Shown piece after piece: positions 1 through 7,691 of a DNA stretch of 64,000 nucleotides. The stretch is taken from assembly GCA_964478625.1 (NCBI GenBank), contig CAYZJH010000011.1, positions 1-64,000 on the forward strand. The letters are read 5' to 3'. The position numbers and the translations under genes are program-made. Below the pieces are notes generated by a model, which saw only the letters and a program-made list of their open reading frames with translations, was not told the DNA's origin and did not search any database. The DNA is from SKZT01 sp964478625 (GTDB taxonomy: Bacteria; Desulfobacterota; Desulfobacteria; Desulfobacterales; SKZT01). How positions within the stretch are numbered: position 1 is the stretch's first letter; each line of letters opens with the position of its first letter.

Positions 1-57
1 TAGATGATTTTTGATGAATTGCCGGTTTTATATTGACCCTTGAGACGCATTTGGTGG

Positions 58-128
58 CGGGCAGGTTTGGAACCTGCCCGTACAATAATAAATGACGGTG
101 TTCGTAGGGGCGGGTTCAAAACCCGCCC
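58..128. repeat. Pair of palindromes upstream of brxL
   Basis: Two hairpin-forming inverted repeats lie in tandem. One has a 10-bp perfect stem (CGGGCAGGTT at 58-67, complement at 71-80). The other has a 9-bp perfect stem (GGGCGGGTT at 108-116, complement at 120-128). Loops are 3 nt and neither has a T tract, so they look like dispersed palindromic repeats rather than classic terminators. They fill the gap before brxL. No convincing end of an upstream gene is visible in bases 1-57. Confidence 0.6.
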
Positions 129-168
129 TGGGTGTAACCTCGCCCATATGGGTATTTGAAGGCGTAAA

Positions 169-2202
169 ATGGAAAATGATGTCAATCTGGATAATCTGTT
201 AAATGACTACTTTACCGGGAAGGTTGTCAGAAAAGACCTCACCAAGCTTTTGAAAGAAGGGGCGAATGTTCCGGTTTATGTGCTGGAATACCTTCTGGGG
301 ATGTATTGCGCCATCGATGATGAGCAGAGCATCCAGGACGGTATGAAAACAGTCAAGCATATCCTTTCCGACAACTACGTACGTCCTGATGAAGCTGAAA
401 AGATCAAATCAAAAATCAGGGAGCTGGGCAATTTCAAGGTCATTGATAAGGTCACGGTCAAATTAAATGAAAGAAGAGACATCTATGAAGCCACCCTGTC
501 CAACCTGAATGCAAAAAACATTGAAATGGGAAGCTCCACGGTCAGGGAATTTGAAAAGCTTTTGGTAGGCGGCATCTGGTGTATTTTAAACATTTCATAT
601 CTGTATGAGGAAGGTGCCAATAAATCCCCGTTTCATATCACCGAAATTAAGCCGATTCAAATGCCCAACCTGGATATGGAGCTGATTTTTGAAGGCCGCA
701 AAGCATTTACGGAAAATCAGTGGATCGATGTGCTTTTGCGGTCCACGGGGTTGGAACCGACGGTTTTTGAAAACCGGGTCAAGTGGCATTTGCTGGCAAG
801 GCTGATCCCGCTGGTGGAAAACAATTACAACATTTGCGAACTGGGCCCGAGAGGCACGGGAAAAAGCCACATTTACAAAGAAATCAGTCCTAATTCCATC
901 CTGGTTTCCGGAGGACAAACCACGGTGGCCAACCTGTTTTACAATATGAATACCCGAAAAGTGGGCCTGGTGGGTGTCTGGGATGTGGTAGCCTTTGATG
1001 AGGTGGCCGGCATCAAATTCAAGGATAAGGACGGCGTTCAGATCATGAAAGATTTTATGGCTTCCGGCTCTTTTTCCAGGGGGCGGGATCTCATCAACGC
1101 CAATGCCGCCATGGTGTTCGTGGGCAATATCAATCAGAGTGTGGACAGTCTTGTCAAAACCGGGCACCTGTTTGCTCCCTTTCCCGATGAGATGATTGAC
1201 TCGGCTTTTTTTGACCGGATGCACGCTTACGTTCCGGGTTGGGAGATTCCCAAGATGCGCCCGGAATTTCTAACCAATCAGTATGGGTTCATCGTTGATT
1301 TTCTGGCGGAATTTCTCCGCGAGATGCGCAAGCGGAATTTTTCAGACTCTATCGATCAGTATTTCAAGATTGGAAACAACTTAAACCAGCGCGATGTCAT
1401 TGCTGTGCGAAAAACCGTTTCAGGCTTGATTAAGCTGTTATATCCCCATGGCGATTTTGATAAAGATGTGGTTCAACGGTGTCTGGTCTATGCCTTGGAA
1501 AGCCGTCGGCGGGTCAAAGAGCAGCTTAAAAAGATCGGCGGGATGGAATTTTACGATGTTCATTTCAGCTTTATCGATCAAGATTCCATGGAGGAAAAAT
1601 TTGTCAGCGTTCCCGAACACGGAGGCGGATCATTGATTCCCGAAGGGCCTTTGAATCCCGGAACACTGCATACGGTATGTTTCGGCTCCAATGAACACTT
1701 GGGATTATACCGCCTGGAACTTCAGATTGTTCCCGGAAACGGCAAATTATCCACATCCGGGTCGGGCGTAAATACAAAGGCAAAGGAAGCCATAAAAATC
1801 GGTTTTGATTTTTTCAAAGCCAATCTCACCCGTGTCAGTTCCATGAGCAAGGCACAGGATCACAATTATCACCTGCACGTGGTTGAAATTCACAATACCA
1901 GACCTGCCCACACCTTGACCTTATGCAGTTTTGTTGCTCTCTGCTCCGGGCTTCTGGGAAAACCGGTTCAAAACCAGATGGTTGTTCTGGGAGATATGAG
2001 CCTCGGAGGCAGTATTGTTCCCACCATCAATTTGGCGGAAACCCTTCAGGTGGCCTTTGACTCCGGAGCCAAAAAGATCCTGATCCCCATGAGCAGCGTG
2101 ATCGATATCCCCACCATCCCCGGTGAACTTTTCACCAAGTTCCAGACCAGTTTCTATTCAGATCCCGTGGACGCGGTCTTCAAAGCGTTAGGGGTTGAAT
2201 AA
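169..2202 (+). CDS. brxL: BREX system Lon-like AAA+ protein BrxL
   Basis: This is a 677-residue protein with the BrxL layout: an N-terminal helical region, an AAA+ core and a C-terminal Lon-like domain. The Walker A motif GPRGTGKS covers residues 226-233 and the Walker B motif VVAFDE covers 273-278. The Lon-like domain is about residues 490-677. By alignment to Lon from memory, the catalytic serine position is Ala580 (RPAHTL) and the lysine position is Ala623 (NLAET). This agrees with current understanding that BrxL is a DNA-binding AAA+ machine rather than a protease. BrxL is normally the last gene of a type 1 BREX phage-defence operon, after pglX and pglZ. Those genes would lie left of the window, so whether the system is complete cannot be judged. 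The start is an ATG with a weak GAAGG ribosome site. The next genes are toxin-antitoxin and mobile remnants, consistent with a defence island. Confidence 0.88.
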   Translation: MENDVNLDNLLNDYFTGKVVRKDLTKLLKEGANVPVYVLEYLLGMYCAIDDEQSIQDGMKTVKHILSDNYVRPDEAEKIKSKIRELGNFKVIDKVTVKLNERRDIYEATLSNLNAKNIEMGSSTVREFEKLLVGGIWCILNISYLYEEGANKSPFHITEIKPIQMPNLDMELIFEGRKAFTENQWIDVLLRSTGLEPTVFENRVKWHLLARLIPLVENNYNICELGPRGTGKSHIYKEISPNSILVSGGQTTVANLFYNMNTRKVGLVGVWDVVAFDEVAGIKFKDKDGVQIMKDFMASGSFSRGRDLINANAAMVFVGNINQSVDSLVKTGHLFAPFPDEMIDSAFFDRMHAYVPGWEIPKMRPEFLTNQYGFIVDFLAEFLREMRKRNFSDSIDQYFKIGNNLNQRDVIAVRKTVSGLIKLLYPHGDFDKDVVQRCLVYALESRRRVKEQLKKIGGMEFYDVHFSFIDQDSMEEKFVSVPEHGGGSLIPEGPLNPGTLHTVCFGSNEHLGLYRLELQIVPGNGKLSTSGSGVNTKAKEAIKIGFDFFKANLTRVSSMSKAQDHNYHLHVVEIHNTRPAHTLTLCSFVALCSGLLGKPVQNQMVVLGDMSLGGSIVPTINLAETLQVAFDSGAKKILIPMSSVIDIPTIPGELFTKFQTSFYSDPVDAVFKALGVE

Positions 2203-2674
2203 TCAGTTTAATTACTTTAAGGGTTTTCCACGCTCTTTATCTGCTTTGTTTCAGTTTTGATAACGTCAAAGCCCCGTCCATCCTGACAGATAGTTTTTAG
2301 TGTAAGCCATCTGCTGTGCCAACAAAATGACGATAGGTCAAATTTCATTCGGAGATTTTCCGGGAGAAGAGGGTTCAGTATATCCAGATTTGATACTTTT
2401 GGTCAGCGCTGTCCAGGATGAGTTTATCAGAATCAGGTGCCGATCGCCCTATATATATGTCCTGGCGGTTGGCATACCTTTTTCGATGGTTTTGGCCAAA
2501 AACCTGTCTGATGATTTTGGCTAAGAATTATATCGCTATTTCCATACAAGACCAGCGGTCTGAAAAAGGGCGGCAAGATCGAGGACGACTTTCGCATCGC
2601 GGGGTGTGCTCGTTGATTGCGCACTATTTCGGCCTTTAACCCGAATCGTTACAGGCGCTGCGCAAGTATATTAT
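2203..2674. other. Intergenic region, no supported gene
   Basis: This 470-base gap lies between brxL and the convergent VapC-like gene. Short open frames exist in it (for example 2327-2524 plus strand and 2433-2624 minus strand). None has a good ribosome site, a recognisable motif or clear coding character. It may hold decayed sequence, but nothing specific is recognisable. Confidence 0.5.
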
Positions 2675-3085
2675 TCAATATTCAGGGCGTACAAAGAGAC
2701 GATAAACAAGACCGCTGATTTTATCAAAATGATTATCCATTGTTACAAGTTCTGCTCCTGTTTCCATTGTCTGTGCCGCAATCCAGATATCGTTCGAGGG
2801 AATGGGCGTTCCCTGTTGTTTAAGCTGCAAGGCGATTCTTGAATATCTATCGGAGGTAATAGCGCAAATAGAAATGGTTTCGACTGCCGGATGCGACAAA
2901 AAGAGGTTCAGGTCTTCCATATTTTCGGTAAATCGCGAGCCGTTCCGGAACCCGAATATGAGTTCACCCAATACGATGGGAGAGACAAGTATTACATCCG
3001 CCCGGATAAGGTACTCGACTATTTCGGAATAACCCAGCTTAAAACCCACATAGGCGTTCGTATCCAAAATAAGTTTCATTTCCAC
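2675..3085 (-). CDS. PIN-domain ribonuclease toxin (VapC/FitB-like)
   Basis: This is a 136-residue single PIN domain, the usual VapC length. The acidic metal-binding residues are where expected: Asp8 in LILDTN, Glu41 in LGELIFG, Asp99 in SNDIWIAA and Asp117 in TMDNHF. PIN toxins cleave RNA, often initiator tRNA or rRNA, when the paired antitoxin is lost. The gene overlaps the end of the antitoxin gene by 10 bases, so the two are probably translationally coupled in one transcript. The target RNA cannot be read from sequence. The family assignment is strong, and the finer VapC versus FitB placement is not. Confidence 0.88.
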   Translation of the reverse strand: MEMKLILDTNAYVGFKLGYSEIVEYLIRADVILVSPIVLGELIFGFRNGSRFTENMEDLNLFLSHPAVETISICAITSDRYSRIALQLKQQGTPIPSNDIWIAAQTMETGAELVTMDNHFDKISGLVYRLFVRPEY

Positions 3086-3321
3086 ATTTCCTCGTCTATC
3101 TGCTCGCAGGATTTAATGGCCGATTCAAATTCGGCAGCTTGTTTTTGGGTCCATCCGCCTGACAGTCGTTTCAAAGAGGATGCGGGAGATTTCGACTTCC
3201 TGAATTCTTTATGGATGATTTCTTTGATAATCTGGTTGATGGATTTTTGACTTTCTTTTGCGCTTCGCCGTATTTCCCGCTCGATTTCAGGGTCTATGCC
3301 CCGGATAGTGATTTGCTGCAT
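3076..3321 (-). CDS. Antitoxin of the PIN-domain toxin (ribbon-helix-helix type)
   Basis: An 81-residue protein. Its first 45 residues (QITIRGIDPEIEREIRRSAKES then SINQIIKEII, broken here for length) fit a FitA/Arc-like ribbon-helix-helix DNA-binding fold. The C-terminal tail would wrap the toxin. The ribosome site AGGAGGTG (complement of 3326-3333) is a near-perfect match to 16S rRNA and fixes the start. A fully consensus promoter lies just upstream. Such antitoxins repress their own operon. The RHH class is inferred from residue pattern only. Confidence 0.8.
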   Translation of the reverse strand: MQQITIRGIDPEIEREIRRSAKESQKSINQIIKEIIHKEFRKSKSPASSLKRLSGGWTQKQAAEFESAIKSCEQIDEEMWK

Positions 3322-3348
3322 GATTCACCTCCTAATGTATTTTGACTC

Positions 3349-3377
3349 ATTATATGATGCATTTTGTTGTATGTCAA
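3349..3377 (-). promoter_or_regulatory. Consensus sigma-70 promoter of the vapBC-type operon
   Basis: Reading the minus strand, TTGACA (complement of 3372-3377) is followed after exactly 17 bases by TATAAT (complement of 3349-3354). The hexamers and spacing are perfect consensus. The expected transcription start is about 20-25 bases before the antitoxin ATG at 3321. Such a strong promoter suits an autorepressed toxin-antitoxin operon. Confidence 0.8.
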
Positions 3378-3618
3378 ATAAACTACAAGGCGATGGGGGA
3401 TTGGCTATGGGTGAAGTGAGAAGTTAAGAAAATCAGAAGATGAGAGGATGAGAAGGCAGGGGAAAAGAAAACAAGCAACCCGTATCACCTTGCCGGATGA
3501 AAAGCCGTTCGTTTTTGCAGGTCTATGAGAGACTTGGTCAAGATAAACGACCAATCAGATATCGCCGGCCTGATTTAAGACCAGACATACTGACTTCATC
3601 CACTGTAACGGATTAAAC

Positions 3619-4077
3619 CTATCCAAAATAGCATTTAAGATGCTTCACCCCGTAAGGTACAAGCAGTTCATATTGCCCATCCGGCATGTTTTTCCGGATG
3701 ACGTAATCAATGGCCCCTTCCTGCTGATGAATCACTTCAATTTTTGCATCCTGTGGCCAACACTCCTCCCAAATTCGTCGTTTTTTTGAAAGCAAGGAAT
3801 TACCATATTTGTCTCTACCGAGCATAAACAGGTGGATGTGGCTGTAGGGTTGATGATTGATGACTCCCATATACGCAATCTGAATTTTACATCCAATTGC
3901 CAATTCAGTGCGCCACATCTTGAGATTTTGTTCTGCAAAGTGTGCCGGTTTTTGTTCTTCTCCCAGACTCAAGCTGGCGAACCATTGCCAGGGGTATCGG
4001 TTAAAGAATGCTGCCAGTTCATTTTTCAGGAACATTTTCCTTTTGCAGATGTCGTCTAAATGTATTGTTGATTTCAT
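3619..4077 (-). CDS. HUH endonuclease-like replication/transposase protein (putative)
   Basis: This 152-residue protein has the three signs of a Rep-type HUH nickase in order. There is an FASLSL strand near the N-terminus (motif I-like), YSHIHLFMLGR in the middle (the His-hydrophobic-His metal site) and IDYVIRKN near the end (the Tyr/Lys motif). HUH enzymes nick single-stranded DNA during rolling-circle replication or transposition. The protein is short, so it may be a minimal enzyme or a domesticated remnant. The open frame continues upstream to 4206, but that part is a translated 7-bp tandem repeat. The ATG at 4077 has a GAGGGAG ribosome site and is preferred. No terminal inverted repeats of an element were found. 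Assignment is from motifs only. Confidence 0.5.
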   Translation of the reverse strand: MKSTIHLDDICKRKMFLKNELAAFFNRYPWQWFASLSLGEEQKPAHFAEQNLKMWRTELAIGCKIQIAYMGVINHQPYSHIHLFMLGRDKYGNSLLSKKRRIWEECWPQDAKIEVIHQQEGAIDYVIRKNMPDGQYELLVPYGVKHLKCYFG

Positions 4078-4121
4078 TGTCTCCCTCTCGTTTTTCGTTG
4101 TTGTTTTTGCTTTGATGTTTC

Positions 4122-4163
4122 GTTCTCCGTGTTCTGTGTTCTGTGTTCCGTGTTCTGTGTTCT
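4122..4163. repeat. 7-bp tandem repeat (GTGTTCY)
   Basis: About six copies of a heptamer GTGTTCT/GTGTTCC run head to tail just upstream of the HUH-like gene. If translated on the minus strand they give a meaningless Asn-Thr-Glu-His-Gly repeat, which is why the upstream extension of that gene was rejected. Tracts like this can change length by slippage. Confidence 0.75.
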
Positions 4164-4506
4164 CTTGCATTGTTTCGTGTTTTGTTTTATTTTTTCTTAA
4201 GTTCATCTTGTCTCGATTCGTTTCTCATTTTCTCTGCGTAGCCCTGACCTTCGGCTTGTAGCCGTTAACTTCAATGGGTTTAAATTTTGGCGCATTGTTC
4301 GTGCCCCTAATGATTACCGTCGCCGGCGATAAGCACCAATGGAGTCTATACACATTTTATTCCAATTTTCGAAATCTCGGCTCTGGGAAAATAACGGTTG
4401 TTTTTGTACGCTAAAATTCCCAGAGTGATCAATTCATCCATTGGGCTGAGATGACAAACAGGCACGAAAAGGGGCGGTTTATACAATGTTTCCGCCCCGT
4501 TGAGGT

Positions 4507-4641
4507 TTACAAATATTTTGCCACAGTCGGATGCCGTGAGATCATAACTTCTTTCAAAAGCTTTTTTGGATTCAGATCAAGCAGCTCAGATATTTTTGGA
4601 ATCAGATCAATCGGGATTTTGGAAGAGCTATTTTCCATCAT
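4507..4641 (-). pseudogene. Possible C-terminal fragment of an XRE-like HTH protein
   Basis: A 44-codon minus-strand frame reads like the C-terminal helices of a small XRE-type antitoxin or regulator (IPIDLIPKISELLDLNPKKLL, shown broken: IPIDLIPK, ISELLDL, NPKKLL; then SRHPTVAKYL and stop). No N-terminal HTH is joined to it in frame. A further decayed frame continues downstream to about 4340. It is probably a relic of an earlier toxin-antitoxin or phage gene. The similarity is by eye and weak. Confidence 0.3.
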
Positions 4642-4772
4642 CCCACAAAGTTACTCCAAATGGAACAACCGCTACAAACAATCAAGGAAATGTCTTTATT
4701 AACATTCACAGATGGTCAATAATAAAAACTCAAAGTGAAGATACAGTGTTTACTTGTAGACAAGGAGAATGC

Positions 4773-4865
4773 ATGGAAACATCTCATACATTTGGACAAT
4801 CCTCCTGTAGAAAATCTGATCCAGGTTGCAATGGTGGTCCATGTGGATCTCCAGGTTGTCCTTAG
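4773..4865 (+). CDS. 30-residue Cys/Gly/Pro-rich peptide (putative)
   Basis: A very short gene with strong expression signals. An AAGGAG ribosome site (4762-4767) lies 5 bases before the ATG, and a perfect hairpin (4886-4910) begins 20 bases after the stop. The product starts with METSHTFGQSSC and has four cysteines, at 12, 19, 24 and 29, the last three inside PGC, GPC and PGC contexts. It could be a ribosomally made modified peptide, a metal-binding peptide or a short toxin. No maturation enzyme is adjacent. The nearest radical SAM enzyme is 9.3 kb downstream and has its own peptide. It matches no family I recognise. Confidence 0.4.
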   Translation: METSHTFGQSSCRKSDPGCNGGPCGSPGCP

Positions 4866-4885
4866 TAAAAAATAACTAAAACTGT

Positions 4886-4910
4886 AGAAGCCTCTAAATT
4901 AGAGGCTTCT
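4886..4910 (+). terminator. Hairpin after the 30-residue peptide gene
   Basis: A perfect inverted repeat, AGAAGCCTCTAA (4886-4897) and its complement (4899-4910). It would fold into a stable stem with a small loop. Only a weak T content follows (TATAAC). It probably terminates or stabilises the short upstream transcript. Confidence 0.55.
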
Positions 4911-4994
4911 ATAACATGAGATTAAATTTTGAAAAAATTCGTAACTGTTGAAGAATTGATAAATCAATTAAACACCCAGCAAAACTCAAGAATA

Positions 4995-5075
4995 ATTATC
5001 CGAACCCAGAATATTTCCGGATCGGAAATTTCGAGATTACCGTTTCAATTTAAAACTTGAATTTATTCAAAAATT
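4995..5075 (+). repeat. Dispersed repeat family A, copy 1
   Basis: It begins ATTATCCGAACCCAGAATAT and includes GATTACCGTTTCAATT and ACTTGAAT further on. Related copies start at 7395, 11407 and 13946. All share ATTATCC, a GAATATTCC-like core (or a variant of it), a CGAAAATC-like segment and CTTGA(A/T)TT. This copy lies just upstream of the small gene at 5093. The boundaries are approximate. Confidence 0.55.
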
Positions 5076-5092
5076 AGTTCTTAAATGAAAGA

Positions 5093-5410
5093 ATGAAGAG
5101 CATATCAATTAACGGACAAAAATTGCATGAAACCCAAATGCTGCTCGTTCCATATGACGACAGAACTGTCAGCTGTTTGAAGTATCCGAAACATCGGATA
5201 TCTTTTCAAGTAAATGAAAGGACAGTTGTGGTTCAAATGCCATCCATGTTGACTTTAGAATTATTTCGAAAAGGTGTTTTAAAATCTGATAGTAATGCCG
5301 AAGTAATGATCAGTATCAGCGGTAAAAAAATTGGAAAATATTCAATCTCGGATTTCAGGTATCCTAATGATCATAGCGATATCATAACCATTATATTCAA
5401 AAGAAAATGA
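5093..5410 (+). CDS. Hypothetical protein, 105 residues
   Basis: A small soluble protein with alternating hydrophobic and charged residues suggesting a beta-rich fold (RISFQVNERTVVVQMP, AEVMISISGKKIGKYS). It has no signal peptide or membrane segment. The lysine-rich C-terminus ends IIFKRK. I do not recognise the family. Repeat A lies immediately upstream and repeat B begins about 70 bases downstream, so the gene sits like a cassette between the two repeat types. The ribosome site is weak (GAAAGAATGA before the ATG), so the start is uncertain. Confidence 0.5.
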   Translation: MKSISINGQKLHETQMLLVPYDDRTVSCLKYPKHRISFQVNERTVVVQMPSMLTLELFRKGVLKSDSNAEVMISISGKKIGKYSISDFRYPNDHSDIITIIFKRK

Positions 5411-5482
5411 AGATTTTTATAACCTGCATATTCAGCAAATCGCTAAAAACCGTGCCTGCCGAAGAGCGTCGTTCAAAGATTA

Positions 5483-5611
5483 TTATCCGAAGAAAAAGTA
5501 TTTACAAACCCATTTTCTCAAGGATATCCAAGTCAAATCTTTACCGATACTGAAACAGATTCTTGGAAATGACCGGGCTGAAGCTGATCCCCTGCCCGGT
5601 CATTGGTTTCA
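5483..5611 (+). repeat. Dispersed repeat family B, copy 1
   Basis: About 130 bases starting TTATCCGAAG and ending GGTCATTGGTTTCAT. It is clearly related to a copy at 9695-9824. It contains a perfect 10-bp stem, ATGACCGGGC (5569-5578) with GCCCGGTCAT (5594-5603), which could act as a terminator. It abuts the 3' end of the recombinase pseudogene. It shares only its first nine bases with family A. Confidence 0.65.
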
Positions 5612-6449
5612 TTATCCATGAAGATTGTCTATCCAACGCATAGCCTCAGCATCACTGATTTTTCCCAGATACCGATGAGTGGTCGAAAGATTCGAATGAC
5701 GCAACAGGACTTTTGAAACGATTTCAAGTGGTGTACCGGATCGAGATGCATATGTCGCAGCATGTCTGCGCAAATCGTGAGGTCTAATTTTAAGTTCGAG
5801 CATCTCTCCAGCCTTTTTTACCACCAGTCTCGCAGCTGCATAGGTTATCGGGAAAATCCTTGCTTCAGAATCAATCTCCTTTTCACGGATATACTTTCTC
5901 AGTCGGTCTGCCACCTTTTGGGGAAGAAACACCACCTCGGCCTCTTTGCCACTTTTTGGTTCCCGAATGATAGCTTTTCGGTCATCAATATCACAAGGCG
6001 TGAGTTTCAATACCTCGCCGATACGCATACAGCTTCGAGCCATGAGTTCAAGCATTAACCGGTTTCGTAGGTTCTGGGTTCTGAAAATGATTTCATCAAC
6101 AACGTCCTTTTACAGTATCTTAAGTGGGACAGCTTTTTCAGCCCTGAAAAGGTTTCTTAGCTGCGGATTATCGCAAGGATTATTAAACTCAGGGTCAAGA
6201 GAATTTTTTACGAAATTGAAAAAAGCGGATAGAAGCGTAAAGCGCAATTTCTTTGTATTTTGTTTGGCACCGTCCGAGATTTTGGACATGAAATCCAAAA
6301 TGTCCTCGGATGTTATCGATGATAACTCCTTGTCACTGAGATGTTTTTGGAAGTTATCAAGGACGAATTCATAATTTCTCAAAGTATTTTTTTTTCACAT
6401 TCATCCTCTGGTAATTGTAAAAATGGGTGATGCTCTGGGAGATTTTCAT
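5612..6449 (-). pseudogene. Tyrosine recombinase (integrase), disrupted
   Basis: The minus strand encodes a phage-integrase-type recombinase of about 280 residues. The catalytic part is intact: Arg in CMRIGE, Lys in KSGKEAEVV, HDLRRH, the second His in LLRHSNLS and the nucleophile Tyr in HRYLG. Two lesions break it. Near 6397 a run of nine A residues (minus strand) shifts the frame relative to the true start at 6449, which has a strong AAAGGAGG ribosome site. An in-frame TAA at 6110-6112 separates the N-terminal SAM-like domain from the catalytic domain. After the stop the same frame continues without interruption (KDVVDEIIFRT). It lies beside repeat B, so it may once have moved local cassettes. 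It is non-functional unless the stop is suppressed. Confidence 0.85.
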
Positions 6450-6546
6450 TGTTGACCTCCTTTTTCATTCTGGTTTATAAAATGTTTTGAATCCTAATGT
6501 TCGGACCGGTTTGTATTCATTATACAAGAAAAATGCATAAATTTAA

Positions 6547-6574
6547 ATTTTCGGATAAATATTTTTCCGAAAAT
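6547..6574. repeat. Perfect 9-bp hairpin
   Basis: ATTTTCGGA (6547-6555) and its complement TCCGAAAAT (6566-6574), separated by 10 AT-rich bases. It lies in the gap between the recombinase pseudogene and the toxin-antitoxin pair. The following sequence (GCAAGTTATGTTTAGGGATA) resembles the tail after repeat A copy 4 (GCAAGCCATGTTTAG), so this may be a decayed A-type element. Confidence 0.45.
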
Positions 6575-6707
6575 GCAAGTTATGTTTAGGGATAAACAAG
6601 GTTATGCTCTATAGGATTTTATACAGAAAGAGACGGTCTGCATTTGCTGTCTTATACAGATTGTGTAAATATTGTTCGCTTATCACCAAAAAGAAAGGAA
6701 ATAGTCC

Positions 6708-6920
6708 ATGACTCTCAACATAGAAAAAATGACCACTCAGGAAAAACTCAAGGTAATGGAAATGCTGTGGGATGACCTCTGCCGGAGATCTCCCGATTTC
6801 TCTTCACCTTCTTGGCATGAAGATGTTCTAAAGGAAAGAGAACAGAGAATAAAAGATGGAAAAGACCGGTTTGTAGACTGGGACCAGGCAAAGAAAGATA
6901 TTCGGAATTCGATCACATGA
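6708..6920 (+). CDS. Addiction-module antitoxin (RelB/TIGR02574-like)
   Basis: A 70-residue antitoxin of the putative addiction module component type. It has an N-terminal helix (MTTQEKLKVMEMLWDDL), then the typical SPSWHEDVLKEREQRI and the conserved tail DWDQAKKDIR. It would bind and neutralise the toxin encoded next, with a 4-base ATGA overlap between the genes. The ribosome site AAAGGAAA lies before the ATG. Antitoxins of this group are usually labile. Confidence 0.85.
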   Translation: MTLNIEKMTTQEKLKVMEMLWDDLCRRSPDFSSPSWHEDVLKEREQRIKDGKDRFVDWDQAKKDIRNSIT

Positions 6921-7210
6921 AGATAAAGATCCTCGAATCGGCGAAGCAGGATTTGCGAGAAGGGTTCGATTTTTATGAATCACAAGAAACGGGCATAGGT
7001 AATTATTTCCTTGAAACCCTATTTTCTGATATCGAATCGCTTCGGTTATTTGCGGGAATTCATATAATGCATTTCGGTCGGTACCAGCGTCTTCTTTCCA
7101 AGCGGTTTCCTTTCGCCGTCTATTATCGTATCGAGGATGATGAGGTAAAAATATACGCTGTTCTGGACTGCCGAAGAGATCCTGCATGGATAAGAAAACG
7201 ACTCCAATAA
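6917..7210 (+). CDS. RelE/ParE-family toxin
   Basis: A 97-residue RelE/ParE superfamily protein. It shows the SAKQDLREGFDFYESQ opening, the RRLxxxFPFAVYYRI-type core strands (here RLLSKRFPFAVYYRIE) and the terminal strand VKIYAVLDCRRDPAWIRKRL. The VxDCRRDP ending is typical of the ParE/RelE subgroup paired with TIGR02574 antitoxins. It acts on ribosome-bound mRNA or gyrase; which one cannot be decided here. It is translationally coupled to the antitoxin. Confidence 0.88.
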   Translation: MKIKILESAKQDLREGFDFYESQETGIGNYFLETLFSDIESLRLFAGIHIMHFGRYQRLLSKRFPFAVYYRIEDDEVKIYAVLDCRRDPAWIRKRLQ

Positions 7211-7394
7211 GTGAACACCACATCTGACCCATAGCCCCGAAAATTCTGGATTTTGGAAAAGTGACAACTCCTTAATAATAAGCGCAGGCAAAACGGAAGG
7301 CGTTTATGAAGGGTGAGGAACGTCAAGTCGGAGTCGCAGATGGTATTGGAATTGACGAAGTCGGGATACCGAAGGAAAATGAAACTTAAACATG

Positions 7395-7500
7395 ATTATC
7401 CCATTCAAAAATTATTCCGACTCGAAAATCTCAAACATATCTTTTCTATTTGAAACTTGAATTATCTTCAAATTTAGGGCATGAGTAGGCAAGTAATGTT
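7395..7500 (+). repeat. Dispersed repeat family A, copy 2 (diverged), in a 480-base gap
   Basis: It starts ATTATCCCATTC and shares TTCCGACTCGAAAATCTCA, CTTGAATTATCT and AGTAGGCAAGTAATGTTT with the copies at 11407 and 13946. It sits in the gap 7211-7691 between the RelE-type toxin and the broken tcmP gene. The remaining bases of the gap show no gene. Confidence 0.55.
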
Positions 7501-7691
7501 TGAGTTCGGGATTACTAAAAAAAGCCGACTATAGAATTTTTTCGAAATAAATGACCCCACAAAAGGTGTTATAAAAACTTAAAATTTGGCTTTTTCTGGA
7601 GATGAGTCGGATAATATTCAAAGGGGAAGGATATACGCTTCAGCACAGAAACGTATTACGCCAAACAGATAGGAGATGAAGTAAAAAAATA

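Noticed and set aside
595..1224. 209-codon minus-strand frame inside brxL
   Set aside because: It is antisense to a strongly conserved gene and has no motif or ribosome site.
4122..4163. CRISPR array
   Set aside because: It is a 7-bp tandem repeat with no spacers; no cas gene is present.
4078..4206. Longer N-terminus of the HUH-like protein
   Set aside because: The extra residues are translation of the 7-bp tandem repeat; the ATG at 4077 has a good ribosome site.
4993..5075. Repeat A as a protein-coding segment (RIIRNRNIPGS-like frame)
   Set aside because: A similar frame is open in several copies but ends differently in each and has no consistent start; a non-coding repeat is simpler.
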